Below, piece after piece: positions 1 to 12,339 of a DNA stretch of 64,000 bases. Positions within the stretch are counted from its first letter, which is position 1. Each line of letters starts with the position of its first letter. The position numbers and the translations under genes were made by a program. The notes under the pieces are model-generated. The model made no database searches. It was not told where the DNA came from and worked only from the letters and a program-made list of their open reading frames with translations. The stretch is from Fasciolopsis buskii (lineage: Eukaryota > Platyhelminthes > Trematoda > Plagiorchiida > Fasciolidae): the NCBI GenBank assembly GCA_008360955.1, contig LUCM01004824.1, forward strand, positions 94,946 to 158,945. Direction: 5' to 3'.

Positions 1-640
1 GACAAAAACAGTGATCACAAATGCCCATTACGGTGACTGAACTGATAGGAAAAACCACCAAATAATAGTGGCCTATGAAGCGTGGCGCGAAGTCTATCAC
101 ACTCACCATGAAAAAAATGAAGCAAGCGCAACTTGCGATAAAAAGTCTAAACCATCCAGCCGATCGACTCTCATTCCGTTATTTTACAGCATAAAGCCGC
201 AGGCCGACCAGGGGATGGTGACGAAACTGTGAGAGCTGAAGCACGAAATCCCCAGGCATCCGCCGCACTCGCCGAAATTTGTCTCGTTCACCCCCCTCCC
301 AACTCACACTCTGATTATCACGTCTTTGTGCATTTTGACAATATGCTTGTCTCATTTCTGCTGTGCCAATCACAGGGTTCCTTTGTTGTATTTCCGAGAA
401 AGAAATCAAGCACGCGAGTTTATACTCATTCGCGAGACGACGACGCATATACATGTCGTGAAAGGGGGATATAGGAAAATTCTGATTTGTTAATGCGCGG
501 TGATGAAAGCATGCTTTACCGTGCACTATCAGCTTTATATAATCATGTTGAAAGTATAGCCAAATGTCCTCAGTCAGTTAGTTTCCTTATAGTCGTATAA
601 TCCTTTGTGAATTATGTAGTTAAGTAAAAATGCACTCTCG
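1..640. other. No recognised feature
   Basis: Open frames run on both strands at about 180-526, but neither has a recognisable domain or convincing splice signals. I see nothing here that I can assign. Confidence 0.4.
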
Positions 641-646
641 CATACA

Positions 647-1006
647 TATATATATATATAAGCAGGAAGTAGTATCTGGATGCGTAAACAAAATTAGCCT
701 GGGAGCACACGACCGGTTTCGCGGTTATTGTCGCTCGTCAGGTATGCGTACCCGATGCTCTCTTGTCTAAACATCCACATACTTGTACACTCCGAATTGA
801 TTGATATTTCTCACCAGAATCGAATCTGTAGCAACAGGAGTGTGCATGGAAGCTCTTCGTCGAACAGTCGACAGAAGAAGGACAAATGTGACTGGTTGAT
901 AATTGTTTGTCAGTTGGGCTGAGCCAACCTTAGGAACGAGGGCGGAATGCCCCAGGATATATATATAAGCAGGAAGTAGTATCTGGATGCGTAAACAAAA
1001 TTATAT
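647..1006. repeat. Direct repeat pair of about 45 bp next to TA runs
   Basis: The stretch starting agcaggaagtagtatctgga and running to about 696 recurs at 967-1003. Each copy is preceded by a TA run, and the second is also followed by one. About 260 bases separate the copies. The sequence just before copy 2, with a run reading gaatgccccagg, looks like the 3' flank of a dispersed repeat. A TA-rich repeat that duplicated locally is the simplest reading. Confidence 0.6.
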
Positions 1007-1423
1007 ATATATAATCTTTAGCTGTAAAAATGTACACATGTCCGGACGCGGAATTCCTCATTTCGTCACGCCCTTTTCTATAACTGCACTGCATTTCTTG
1101 CGAGGGAAAGCCAAATGACTATTAAACTATTCTAAAAACATTGGGATCAGATAGTTATTTGGATGGAAAAAGACTGACATTCTCAAACGTTTGTTTTTGC
1201 TATTCCTATTTGATGATTTCCCTTCCGTTTGGTTAACAATTAGGCGGGTTCTACGGTATTTTCTCTATCTTTGGTCGTCGCCATGGTAACTTCGTTGGAC
1301 ATGAAAATATCTCCATTGAGTCCAAAAGTTTTGATATATATCAACCATATTAAATCCGTCATTCGATAACATCAGCTGTCATCGAATTAATGATCTCATG
1401 CTAACTTCTTGCACGTTTCCTAC

Positions 1424-1867
1424 CTCGGTCGAGAGGTTTGTCACACAGTGTAAACTATTCGAGGTAATTCCACGTATGATTTGTTTTCCCGAGAGCGTTT
1501 CAGACATCAGGGATTTGAACTGGCTGTGAAATTCAGGTGAATCGGGGCTGTAAAATATTAAACAAAATCGGTCTGTGTCAAGATTTTGGTGCACCTCGAA
1601 TGGGGTAGAGTTGGACCAATCATTAGGCGCGATACGAAGGTGGAAGCTTGATCGGAAATCAAAATAATTCTTTCCGCACTGCTGTTGGTTTAGAACCTGA
1701 GCTAGGATAAATCCGTTCGGAATAAGTAGCGGAATCGCCTGGACAGGTTGGTGGGCGAACTTAAAATTTCGGTAACAAGGACTGTGAACACGTATTTGGA
1801 GCTGATGGCGAATACGAAAACTCGAAAAAGAAATCAACGTTCGAAGATCGACCTCGATTGTGCACAC
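1424..1867 (-). CDS. Possible exon, unrecognised protein
   Basis: The minus strand stays open for about 160 codons here, unusually long for this window. A plausible donor (GAG followed by GTAGGAAAC) lies at 1424/1423, after a segment ending NLSTE. The frame contains stretches such as APNDWSNSTPFEVHQNL that look like real protein rather than low-complexity noise. I do not recognise the family. I also cannot place the acceptor; another open frame lies just upstream at 1834-2028. It could equally be a relic of a repeat. Confidence 0.3.
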
Positions 1868-2029
1868 GGAGAAAACGAGTTTGTTGATTTGCTACCCGGT
1901 TGTCGTTCCCGATTTTGAATGTTGATGTTGCTGTTCCCTACACGAATTCGTTTCACGGTGGTAAAACATGCGGATTCCGTTTGTCGAACCGATTCGGCCG
2001 AAAAGAGGAAATCGATGCAGAACCGCATT

Positions 2030-3262
2030 TGTCACGTGTCTTGATCATTTGAAGTGTGCACTTGATATTAGATGAGTTCAAATCGCTAATCACAACAAAG
2101 ATTGGTGATCATTTTGACTAACGAGGAGTACCAATCGGACTGTGGCTCCACCCTGCACCGACACGTGAATCATGAGGACCTACACTCGATAATGTATTGA
2201 CAGCAATGCTACGAAATGGAAGGAAACAAATCTGGATATAATACTGTCAAATCGACAAAAAAAGTTTTGTGTCCTAAGAGTGTCAAGGGTTGCAATATTA
2301 GCTTACGTACACATCTCTTAATCTGTCTAGCCATTCATTATGTAGATCAAGCTAGTAAGCGTGAGCGCGTCGGTCGCCGCGGATTGTCAGCTGTGTAAGA
2401 TAATTGTGGAATCATTGGCACACTAATCATAAGAACGAATGCATCTAAAATTTAACTGGCAGACGGACTTGAGGTTGAGACAGGAACACAGACGAAAAAA
2501 TAATATGCGGCAATACGAACGGAACAGAAACTGACTAGTGAAAAATTGCCGGTTCTGTTCGTGGTTCACGACCGGAAATTTTGGCCCATCCTCGGTCTGG
2601 TTATCTTGTAGGACCTAGTATTAAGCTGAAATCGTTGCCACGGGAAATTCCATAACAATATGACTCGGAGTAAATTTCCACTCTCAAGTTATCAATGGAA
2701 CTCCAAATCAGAATTAAAGGGGGAGAGACGAAACATGGTTTACTGGACGAAACTTCTGTGATGCGCTGCGTTGTGTGTATCTGCGTGCGCGTCCGAACAT
2801 ACGTATTAATTCAATGCATTCAAACGTCGGCACGACACAGGGTTGTTGTACCCGTAAGGCGTGGGAAAATGAAATAAGATAAATTACAGGTGTCTGCAGT
2901 CACCAAACAGAAGTGGTCTATTTCTTCTCTCCGCTTTCTTTCTAATTGATTTCCTATTATTCTTATTATTACCGCCTACACGTGATAAGAAGGATATTAT
3001 AGGCTAACAATGTTCCACATATAATATCTAGCTTTATGTGCGCTCTTTACTTGGCTGTTTTCAGCCGTATAACTTTTACTTCAACGATCACTAGGCTTTC
3101 GTAAGTTCCACTGAGGCGACCCTCTGCCTAAGAATACTGTTTTTTATCATCTCAAAAATAATCAAAAGAATTTAACGAAACAAATGATTAGAAAACCAAT
3201 GTCAGCTATTTTATTCTATTTTCTTCCCGCTTCAACTTATCCTTAATCCATTGTCCAATCAG
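2030..3262. other. Intron-like sequence, no recognised feature
   Basis: Only frames of about 60 codons are present, without domains. The 3' edge is a good splice acceptor at 3262, so at least its right part is probably intron of the gene whose last exon follows. Confidence 0.4.
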
Positions 3263-3817
3263 GCAACCATGCTGCGCAAAGTCAAACGAATAAAACGTCG
3301 CACCATGGAAATCACCGTCCCTTCGGAACTCAGCCGGCTTGTGATTCAGCAGAGTACACAGCCAGACTCATTGGAAACAATCAGCGCAGAAAAGGCATCC
3401 CCTCTAATCATGAGCACTGGTGATTTGGCCTCGACAAGTGCCATCGGTGTCACAAATTTGGTCCTAACAGACTACGCCAAATCAACTGAGGAAAATCTGT
3501 GCGTTCGTGCACATCCACCGGTTACGCAATCCCGAAGTTATGATCTGGCCACTTCTTCTACCCCACACATTCGCACTCATAAATCGGGTCGAGGTTCCAT
3601 GCTAAGTCACACGGAAAGTTCACCACCATCGTTTGTTTCGGACGCAACACGATTGGAACCGAATTCTAGGGCGATGGACGGGGGCCCGCTTGACCAAATC
3701 ACCCATCCACCCTCTCTTCTACCCCCGTGTTTGTTGACTGGCGATGACGGGGTCGAGACACCGATTATTCACGCGCTAACAACTGGGTCCAAACCGTCGT
3801 CCTCGTTCTCTTCCTAG
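3263..3817 (+). CDS. Terminal exon, Ser/Thr/Pro-rich protein tail
   Basis: A pyrimidine-containing acceptor ending CAATCAG at 3262 opens a 184-codon frame in phase 0 that ends at TAG (3815-3817). The start of the exon is basic (KVKRIKRRTMEI), and the rest is rich in serine, threonine and proline without a recognisable fold, ending GSKPSSSFSS. This is the pattern of a cytoplasmic, possibly phosphorylated C-terminal tail of a receptor, channel or signalling protein, but the parent family cannot be told from the tail. The upstream exons are not visible and may lie outside the window. An internal ATG at 3269 exists, but a single-exon gene is less likely given the acceptor. Confidence 0.55.
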   Translation, partial: ATMLRKVKRIKRRTMEITVPSELSRLVIQQSTQPDSLETISAEKASPLIMSTGDLASTSAIGVTNLVLTDYAKSTEENLCVRAHPPVTQSRSYDLATSSTPHIRTHKSGRGSMLSHTESSPPSFVSDATRLEPNSRAMDGGPLDQITHPPSLLPPCLLTGDDGVETPIIHALTTGSKPSSSFSS

Positions 3818-4860
3818 GTTTCAATGAGAACTTGAAGACCACTGGTCTCTCCTGCTTGGTACACTGGTACATTGGTTTGTGGCTGTCACGGTTGAAGTGG
3901 AGTAGAAAAAAAATTATGCGCATCATTCCAATGCCACGAACTGTTCCATAGCCTACCTATGATTCTGCCTTTCCTCCATTGTCAGCCACCTTGAACCTTA
4001 TCTTCACACGTTAGGTCAACGCGCAGTGTTCGTGTTCGCGTGTGTGTGCGTATGTGCGTGCGTGCGTGTGCCCATATGTGAGCTTTCGACAGTACGCCTA
4101 CTTGTACAGATCAAATAACTAGGTTTAATTGTTCGGAATAATAATATTTCACGAGGCGACACGACAATCACACCATGTAGATCGCGTCGGCTGGTCACTT
4201 AGTCTCTTCACATTTTGTCCAATCCCCCACTCGCTTCTCCCTTTAATATTATTAGTTGTCTTGGTTCGATTGTCGGATGAGTTCTTGTTCACCGATTTCT
4301 TCAATCGTTCCCATAGCGGATGTATTCATGGGCATGCATACACGTGCAAACATGCAGGTGCCATGTACGTTCGGCGAAGATATTTTCATCTGCATCGTAA
4401 CTAGAAGGAAATTCTGAGAAATCCAATTAAATAATTGATAACCTAACATGAACAATCGCAGCACACATATATGCGCATTCAATTAACGCCGTTTTAACAT
4501 CATGTACCATACTTCATCCCTTCACATAAATGTGTGTGCTTGCGTACGTACCTCGCTTTCATCTGTGCCATCCCGGTCAGTCGATGAGTTAGCTGGCCCA
4601 TGAAATGTGCAACAATACTCATCCGACTGACAGCTCCTAATTTCATTAACGTTAGAAACTGTCTTCTTGCTGTCTGCTTTGGTTTTCCACTCTTGTAGTC
4701 ATTCTCTTCCACCTCTCTCCAACTTCTCATAAACGCGTACAGCATGCAACATGACATTCGCATCCACACAGTCTGCCTGTCTGTTTGTCCATGCGTCTGT
4801 ACTATCCGATGCTTAACAGACCATGTCAATTCAGTCATTGATTTGATAGTAGAATGGATC
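3818..4860. other. Non-coding, imperfect GT-rich patches
   Basis: Downstream of the 3817 stop I see no gene. Around 4030-4072 there is an interrupted GT/GC repeat. Short overlapping frames on both strands have no domain support. Confidence 0.4.
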
Positions 4861-4882
4861 CAATTTCACCTACTGTATGCAC

Positions 4883-4883
<1 letters not shown>

Positions 4884-4914
<31 letters not shown>

Positions 4915-4920
4915 TACATG
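4884..4920. repeat. (TA)n microsatellite
   Basis: Alternating TA dinucleotides broken by one TG. Similar runs occur at 17490-17508, 17724-17742, 17826-17846, 38983-39000 and 43340-43360, often at the edges of dispersed repeats. Confidence 0.9.
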
Positions 4921-5154
4921 TATTGTACTTTGTTATTATTTGGAGGGGATTTAAACATTTGTCATCTCGTTTTGCCTTATAATAACAGTCGTTGAAGACC
5001 ATATCATCCATGTCATAGTGTTTGCGGTAATCCGTATTGGATCCGAAGTTACACACATGCGCATACAAACTACACAACTTTGCATTCTTACTGGTATTAA
5101 CATAAATTTTGTAGACCCCTGTGAAACTGCGCATAGCAATTCAAGTGAATCTAC

Positions 5155-5192
5155 GCACACGCACGCACACACACACACACACACACACACAT
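5155..5192. repeat. (CA)n microsatellite
   Basis: Uninterrupted CA dinucleotides from about 5165 to 5192, preceded by ACGCACGC. The Thr/His-rich frames across it are artefacts of the repeat. Confidence 0.9.
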
Positions 5193-5469
5193 TCACGGCA
5201 ACAAATTGCGACCTATCGTCTTAGAAGTGACTAATTGATCTTTTCTTATGCCCACTCCCAACGCTTAGTACTCTGAAATTTTTGGAAATTCCAGATGTGA
5301 ATTAGAAAACGGGAAATAGTCAAACTTTGGGAAGAAATTCTTGTCTCATTAAATTTTACCACCATTAACCTAGTACCAACGAGCTTCGGTTTTGGCGTTG
5401 AACAACTATCTGGAACAGAAATTCCCTCGAATGCGAGAACTGCACTGACTGCCGCCTTGAGCCGTATAA

Positions 5470-8290
5470 ATTATTGTCTCCATAAATCGATTAGGGGATC
5501 TGGTGCACCCCAAATCAGCAGGTGAATTGCACCTAAACCAACCAGTCCGCTGGTGTAAGTTTCCATGCTTTTAGTTTTATATTGACTGACCACCTCGACC
5601 CATCTTCCAATTATTGTGGGGCTCGCATAACAGAGCACAACGAAGCAGTTGTTCCATGGGCATGCACAGGACGTCCCAACCACCTCAACCTATTCTGACT
5701 CAGTGCTTGTTCTAAAGCGTGGACCTCAGGATGCAGTACCTTGTGCCTAACTTCTGAGTTACCCACATAACTGTCCCATCATATTCTACCAGTACTGTGA
5801 AGAAATCGAGTTCAAGCTTCGAGAGCTCTCGCTCTCAAAGGCCTTGTTTCTGAGCTGTATAACAATAAAGATCTCACTGCTGCCGTGACCACTCAACCTC
5901 TGATCGATAACAGGATGTCACGTTGACAAAACAGATGCCTCACATAACTGGATGCTAATCAAGCCTTATGTGTGCCTGAAGATACTTCATCCGGTATACG
6001 ATAACCGGATGAAAAACAACAACCTCATCCAATTTCTGCTCCGCATGAGCAGAGTTCGGTTTTAAGCCACTCCATTCCCGCAACATCATTTTACACTTCG
6101 AGGGCACAAAACGTATCCCAAACCTATCTACACTATCTTTCAGATGATCGAGAGATGCTTGCAACTTACGTGAATTTTTACTCAGTAGGAAACATTCTCC
6201 CTACCGTTCACAGTTTCCACCCTGAACAAATATTAATGCCGTTATTCCGACAAAGGGAACGGATGAATTCCGTAAGCATCCTAGCAAACAAAATGGAAAG
6301 GTAGGATGTAAATGGCCAATCCTGATGAGCAACCAATATGAGGAATTTGGGAGAAAGGTCGCTGCAAGCACGAACTCTGTTTCGCCTGTTCGAAGACGAA
6401 GATACGACTGGTAAAATGAATCCCCCTTGAACACTCTACAATGAGAGGCAGTGCCGAGCGTCCAAGTGGAGGTTTAATTTCAGATTAACAAAGACAAATC
6501 GTGGGTTTGTAGACGGTGTGCCAAAGCCCTAAATATTTCTCTTATTTAATATGCGATTAACATGTCTTCGACCAGGATGGAAACACTTGATACTCAGGCA
6601 CACATCTAGCGACTAAAGCGTAATTGGTGAAGAATATCGGACGCAATCAGTTTGGATGCGATTCTTACCAAAGTAATTATTTTGCGATTTTCACTTGAGG
6701 GTTAAAGACTTTTCTAGTAAACCGGCACATGCATAGATCCACCTTGGTACGCAGCAATCTATTCCCTTTGTCAGATTGATCCCATGAGTTTTGCTAACTC
6801 TGACGCTAACACTTGGCCACCATCCTTGAGGAAGGACGTAGATAATCCACCTGATGCAGCTGCCTTATGCCTTTCGAAAAAACCTCTCCCTGGTCACCTA
6901 CATTTCGGATGAAGGAGTGGTGTCCACCTACATTGGTTCATTTTCGGGTTAGGTGGGAGGCCCACTGTGGCTGTGGGCCAACTAAAATGCTCCTTAAATT
7001 GTTTTGCTTAAAGCGCCAGCTGACGTTCCTGAGAGTGAATCAATGTACCGTCGGATTGTCTAATCACCTCGCCTACCCTTAGCTTTCGTGAACCAGTATT
7101 CCCAATCAGTCGGCAAAGGTTGCGGCTATTTCCGATGGCCGCACCATTTTCCATCCCCTTACATTTTCCTATCCGTTACTGATCTCGGTCAGTAGACATC
7201 TCAGAGATTGACACGCCTCATTGTGTATTGCATGTGGAGAGGTGAATGTGCGAGCATCTAGCAGGGCAGCTGAAATTGAAGATATCCATTGTTTCGGAAG
7301 TTGATGTGGTCATTTGTCCTGTTAAGTGCAAAGCTCCTTTGATCTACTCCTAGCGTTGGCTCTGATCTTGAACACTTGCTTGGGACGAAAACCAATTTGA
7401 AATTTCCAATCGGAACTTATGTAGTCAACTACCGTCTAGAATCAGCTGTGCAGAACGTGTGGATTTTGTGATGCTACCACCACACACTAGGCGAAAGCAA
7501 AACCGGGCACGGATCTAAACATGGTATGAGTCCACAGATCTGAACAAGAATGATTGGCAATTCTCGATCGATCCAGGCTACGGGTGACCGAAGGCAATGT
7601 GACCAGTGTGAGTCCAATGCTGTGAAGGCGAAGAAGAGCGCCGGGTGAGCCGATAACTCTTTATATGACAAAAGTGATGTTCGCTAGAAACATTCTTTAG
7701 TCAGAATGAACGTGGATTAGACGATCTCCGTTGTTGACCGAGCAGATTGGGACGGAATTTTGACCTCTGATATGTTACTCCGTCTCCGCTAAATAATAAA
7801 ATTGGACGTTAAAATAACCAGCAATGAAAACAGCGTCTGTTGAACGCACACTCCGTGGTAATCAAGATAACCCCAGGTGGAACTGGTCTTTGGCGTCAGG
7901 AGCGAGCTGCACTGACTGGGTGCACATACAGATACCAAAAACAAATAACGACGCTTCAATCGGCTGTTATTGACACGTACTGAGCCGTTCGACCGAATTT
8001 CACACAGTCAAGAGATCCATTCTAGCAGTACATACTCGGCTCGCATGCTCGGTGCTATTCAACGCAACCATGACCACTAGTTGTTGAAACCGGATCAACT
8101 TTATGCGTTAAGAATGGAACGAGAGAATGAGGTTGCATCTGGGCTACGGGGAGTGATCACGGAAGTGGGATCTTGTGTATGCGTTTCGGATGCACAACAT
8201 AAATCTATTCTAAAAGTTTAATCTTTCAAGCTGGGGCAGCTGTTTCTCATGTCTGGTTGAACATGCCGACAATGAAGGCATTCAGATGAG
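5470..8290 (-). mobile_element. Decayed LINE copy A (EN and RT, minus strand)
   Basis: Read on the minus strand, this is a non-LTR retrotransposon in EN-RT order. About 8290-8150 gives an endonuclease start (RIDLCCASETHTQDPTSV). 8159-6756 covers the rest of EN and the linker, and 6755-6500 a very degenerate RT segment. 6160-5960 gives the post-catalytic RT segment (RFGIRFVPSKCKMML), and 5750-5480 the tail with the RLGRP/LEDGSRW pattern seen in the other copies. Stops and frameshifts are frequent and the RT core is missing. It is the same family as the plus-strand copy at 25420-28460. Copies like this cannot make a functional protein. Confidence 0.8.
6756..8159 (-). repeat. 1,404-bp perfect inverted repeat, arm 1
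   Basis: The reverse complement of this block is 25813-27216, with coordinates summing to 33972. Every stretch I compared base by base was identical. Identity stops abruptly at both ends, yet the LINE homology continues beyond them at clearly lower similarity. Confidence 0.9.
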
Positions 8291-8299
8291 TTATTTCTT

Positions 8300-8685
8300 G
8301 TGCTTCCTATTATTCCACCACCCATTGCATCTAGCAAGCCGCAAGTCTTCACGGCATCGGGAGATCAAAATTTAGTAAAGTGCCCTATTGAACTGGTACT
8401 GGAGTTATCTGTCTCTGTTCACACCCCAGAAAGGGGTATCAGTTGGTGAGCTTAATCAAAAGTCTCACCCACGAAGCGATGATGCGATAATTCACTTAAA
8501 GAGCTTCGAGTAGGCCCGTACTTATAACTATTTCTTCTGTTCCTTGCAATGCTAAGTGCAGTCGTGATTATCCGATGCATCTTGAAATTAGTTGTGAACA
8601 TGTAACTCATGGAAAATGGTAGACGGGTAGTGTTACTGAGTCCAGCCGCTAAGTAGAAGAATGTTTGGGGTTCCCAGCGACAGTC
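8300..8685. other. No recognised feature
   Basis: This stretch lies between the 5' end of LINE copy A and the palindromic element. No open frame or repeat motif that I can identify. Confidence 0.4.
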
Positions 8686-8776
8686 AGTTCATGTCAGTAC
8701 AGAATAACATTGTCAGAAGCTATAGGATATGATAAGTAAGCAATATAACAGCTCTTCATTTCCTTTTCCATACACA

Positions 8777-8940
8777 GTTCAGACTTATGTATGCAGTAGC
8801 TCAAAGTCAGTAACAGCGTTGTCGGTAGAATGTCGAACTGGCCGATGTTTCGGCTACCTTGGGTAGCCTTTCTAAAGGCCAATTACACATTCTACCGACA
8901 ATACTGTGTTACTGACGTCTGATCCATTGCATACAAAATT
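8777..8940. mobile_element. Palindromic element with hammerhead-like hairpin (locus 1)
   Basis: Two facing arms share the segment reading CATTCTACCGACAA, then CTGTGTTACTGAC and TGCATACA: the left arm at 8786-8832 on the minus strand and the right arm at 8888-8937 on the plus strand. Between them, the minus strand carries a perfect 7-bp hairpin (GGCTACC at 8868-8862, GGTAGCC at 8858-8852), followed at once by GAAAC (8851-8847) and preceded by TTTAGAAA. A hairpin directly followed by GAAAC is how stem II of a hammerhead ribozyme joins its core. The other half of the core (CTGANGA) is degenerate here. The closest known setting is the terminal repeats of Penelope-like elements, which can carry hammerheads and can be inverted. 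That link is inference. Confidence 0.45.
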
Positions 8941-9059
8941 TTCTCACATAGTGCATCCATTTCTCAATAGACCTTGAACCTCGGTCGGTCTATATTTGTT
9001 AGCTCAAACTTACTTGTGTTTCGAATGGTTGACTCTATGTTTAGTTGACTGGCACCATC

Positions 9060-9320
9060 ATGAGAGCTCGCCAACAATTCATATTCTCCGCCACACTCAG
9101 CATTTGGACCGGAAAATTCCGGCTAGAAGTTTCGTTTGTTCGGATGCTCTTTTCAGTGGCAGCCAGTAACGCACGACGCCTTCTGCAATTCTGAGTGACG
9201 TGGACAGAAGTTGGTGGGCACATAAAACCTCCAGTAGATTGGCCTGGGTTCGAACCCTTAAGCGGTAGTAGTTATGCGCCACTGATAAGCTCCAGTCAGA
9301 GCGATACACGGGTATGAGGT
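9060..9320 (-). mobile_element. tRNA-like SINE candidate (minus strand)
   Basis: On the minus strand a box-A-like TCAGTGGCGCATAACT (about 9287-9270) precedes a perfect box-B-like GGGTTCGAACCC (9257-9246). The spacing is short but compatible with a pol III promoter. About 180 bases of unrelated sequence follow. No CCA and no cloverleaf, so not a tRNA gene. The frames on this strand are by-products. Confidence 0.4.
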
Positions 9321-9329
9321 CTCACGAGC

Positions 9330-11150
9330 TTCAGGTTGATCGACTTACCTGAGGTTTATGCGCAAAAGTTTAACCTGAAGACAGTTAATCAGACGCATGT
9401 TTTGTAATTTATGAAATGACATTTGTACAATATTTCAGGAGGGAGGCCGCGGGCATCAGAAGACTGCAAAATGAGAAAATTACCGACGGTGATAGCAGTC
9501 CCATCCACGGCCCCTACACACAAAGGTTCAGATGTTAACTGTTTGCCTAAAATCAATCAAAAATGAGCGGGAAAGGGATTACCAGCCACGATTTCACACT
9601 CTAAGCATAATCCCACGCCGGTTGATTCATTATGTCCTATGGGTATGCTAGCTGGGAATTTTTAACACGCAAAAATTTTGCAACATTCTGCCACAACGGA
9701 AAACACAAAATTCAAAGAAATATTCAAGGCAAGTTTACCGTTTATTTCTTATCATTGTCCAATATGGAGAAACGGATGACGACATTAGCGTTACCATATA
9801 CTCTTTTGGTGGTCATTTAAAAGTAAACAGCTGGCTCGGTACGAATTAGACCGGAACCAAACAAATAGAAGAGTGGTCGGTGGATTAAATGAAATTAAAA
9901 TACCTGCGTACGGATGGCCATAGAAAGTTATCCCATGTGTTCAGCAAAATCTGTTGAATAAATCATAGATCTACGTGAAAAATACATACTGTCGCAAATG
10001 GCTATGATGTGGCATTAGTTGAGTCAATGAATACTCGCGCAGATTGCGCAGGGAATGGGCAATCCTAAATGACCACTAAACGTGTTGTTAGACGAACACG
10101 GAATCTCGTGAATCTGCAGAATTGTAACTGAACAACAAAAGCACTAGCGTACCTGCTTATAAGTCATTTACGCCCATCACAATGACCTATTTTGATTGCC
10201 ATCTGTTTGCAGTAGCCTTAGGATGCAGCATGCTTACCGGCTGATGCGGCTTAAAAACACAGTTCGTGTGTACGAGCACTGTATTTTCAGAGTACCTGAT
10301 TAATATCGACATTTAAGGAATAAATTAGTTGAAAATACGTCCAAAAACAAAAACTAGGTGCCTGCAGATAAATATGTCGTTATTATGTCTCCGAGAAAGT
10401 TCAAGGTTGGTGCCAATTCTTCATTACACATACAAACCTTTCTACGGAGTTCTCCTTGGACTGAAGTGATGACTCTCAAAGACCCTATGAGATCATCAAG
10501 ACCATCATGCCCCAACGGATTTTAGAGGATATTTGATGGCAAGCCGCAAATTCAGTCAGGTGTGGAAAGTCCATGGGTAGAGACCAGAAAGAAGAATCCG
10601 CTGGTCTTCCAGTATGAGAAAGATTTAAGTCGGCAACTCAGTCTGTAAATTCAGTGAAGGAATAACTGTTCCAAGTAGATACACTTTCACTTAGCCACTT
10701 CTGGTTGCATTGGGTACGGACTTTTTTCGGACTGAAGTTTTTGGCTGTAAACCCTAATCGTTCTTCTGCTTAGTGGTTGGACTCCCTAGTCATATCTGTC
10801 CACCACTTCGAATAAATAAAACAAATAGATCGAATTCGGCACTTCATCCATCGTTACGCATGGTGATTAGGATCGCGATGGCCATTGCTCCGATCGGGAT
10901 AGGTAGTACTAAGTGGTCCACTACTAATCAGAGCTCCCTTGCTGATTCTATACCCCACGACTTTGTGGACCAGATTTTCAAGATAAAGGTTTCCAAATTA
11001 AACCCCGTCCGTTTTGAAGACATCCACGGCGTACTGATCATCGAAGGAGTTCGCTCTTCCTAGAGAAATCTCGCTGACTTTCGTTCTTCTTATGCAGGAC
11101 TGGCACAAAATGTCGAGAAAATTACGGGTAGATAGATCTATCTGATGGTA
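9330..11150. other. No recognised feature
   Basis: There are short frames on both strands, such as 9632-9820 and 10773-11063, but no domains and no convincing splice-bounded exons. The right part may be the unrecognisable 5' region of the LINE relic that begins near 11190. Confidence 0.4.
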
Positions 11151-11189
11151 ACACTGGTGGGAGGTCCGGAAATAAGTTGAGATCACGGC

Positions 11190-12330
11190 CTAAGCCTAAG
11201 TGTTTACTTCAACGTTTCCTAGCTAAACCAAGCACAGAGAACTGTTGAAACTTTGAAAGTAGATTTACGATGCCTCTCTGCAAAGTGCATACAAGACCTC
11301 CAATTCTGCAATTAATCTTTGCACCTTCGATACCACTATTTTTCTTGTGCCTGACTCCTTTGATGTTAGCTGATTCGATTTTAAAAGTCCATGATCATGA
11401 TTCGGTTAGAATCGCTATGAGCATACCAGGTGACTGCGTATTATTAGACTGCATCCCAGTCAATAGTCCCGTGTATGCGGGTAGGTTAGACAGTTATGAG
11501 TGTGACAACACTACTCGACAGAAAAGCCGATGTTTGTTCCTGGTATCCTAGCATGCTCCCACCGATTGCTTTTCTCGAGAAGCTATAGACATAATTGGCC
11601 TGTACTAGTCCAGACTACTTCAGAGAGTGCGTTTTGCAGACGTTGTGATCATCTCTTGTGATTTCAGCGTCCAAACTGACCATTTTGGGGAGAAAGGACG
11701 ACATTTAGGGATCCTACTTGCTGTCGAAACCGAAGAAACTGACCACGGCGATCGCATTATTCAGGTCCTAGACTGTATTTTGAAAACAAAATATTTCGCG
11801 AAAAACGCGACATCAACGCGTTTTTCTCCGAAGTACTTGGCTGTCCAAATTGTCATTGGTCATCCGTGATGTGAGCCGGTTAAATACTGTTGATTATTCA
11901 CCCCAACACCTATGTACTCAGATTAACTCTTGGTTCATGTTCGCTTTTGTTTACGCTCATCAGAAATCCAACAGTTCTCAATAATTGAATATAGGCTATC
12001 ATTGCCAAATTCGACTATATCCTGACCTATGGGTGTGGTTATGGTCAGACGCAGGTGCTCACGATCGGGTGAACGTTGGAAACAAATTGAAGGGATGTTG
12101 CACGTAGCGCCAAACACCACGTATGGTTCTAGACCATGGAGGTACCGTGGAAATCCTTGACTTTAGTTGCTCAGTTGGATGCTTGCAGATCCGTCCTTCC
12201 AGATCTCACCGGCAATGTGAGATGTCAGCTAATTAAGAGCCTGAGAAATGATTACCAGTAATGGTGAATAAGAAGACGGAGAGAAACGGAAAAGGCTCTA
12301 GCTACTGGAAATAGTAGCAACGTGGATAAT
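11190..12330 (+). mobile_element. LINE relic: endonuclease and linker (plus strand)
   Basis: The plus strand carries a degraded AP-type endonuclease. Segments around 11400-11550 (DCVLLDCIPVNSPVYAGRL, then RQKSRCLFLVS) and 11627-11790 (ADVVIISCDFSVQTDHFGE, then TDHGDRIIQ) follow the order of the fluke LINE endonuclease. The usual catalytic GDFNAQ-like motif reads CDFSVQ. At 12230-12310 the linker before RT is visible (LLKSLRNDYQ, then RRRRETEKALATGNSS). RT itself is absent. It contains stops and is non-functional. Confidence 0.7.
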
Positions 12331-12339
12331 AATGATTAT

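Noticed and set aside
179..526. 115-codon minus-strand frame
   Set aside because: No domain, no splice pair, overlapped by a plus-strand frame of similar quality; expected by chance in this amount of sequence.
4016..5224. Frames rich in Thr/His/Val/Cys around GT, CA and TA repeats
   Set aside because: Their composition comes from the dinucleotide repeats.
7474..7671. 65-codon frame found identically at 26301-26498
   Set aside because: Identical because it lies in the inverted repeat; on the element's coding strand the region is a degraded LINE endonuclease, not a separate gene.
9238..9290. Functional tRNA gene
   Set aside because: Good A and B boxes but no closing acceptor, D and anticodon stems.
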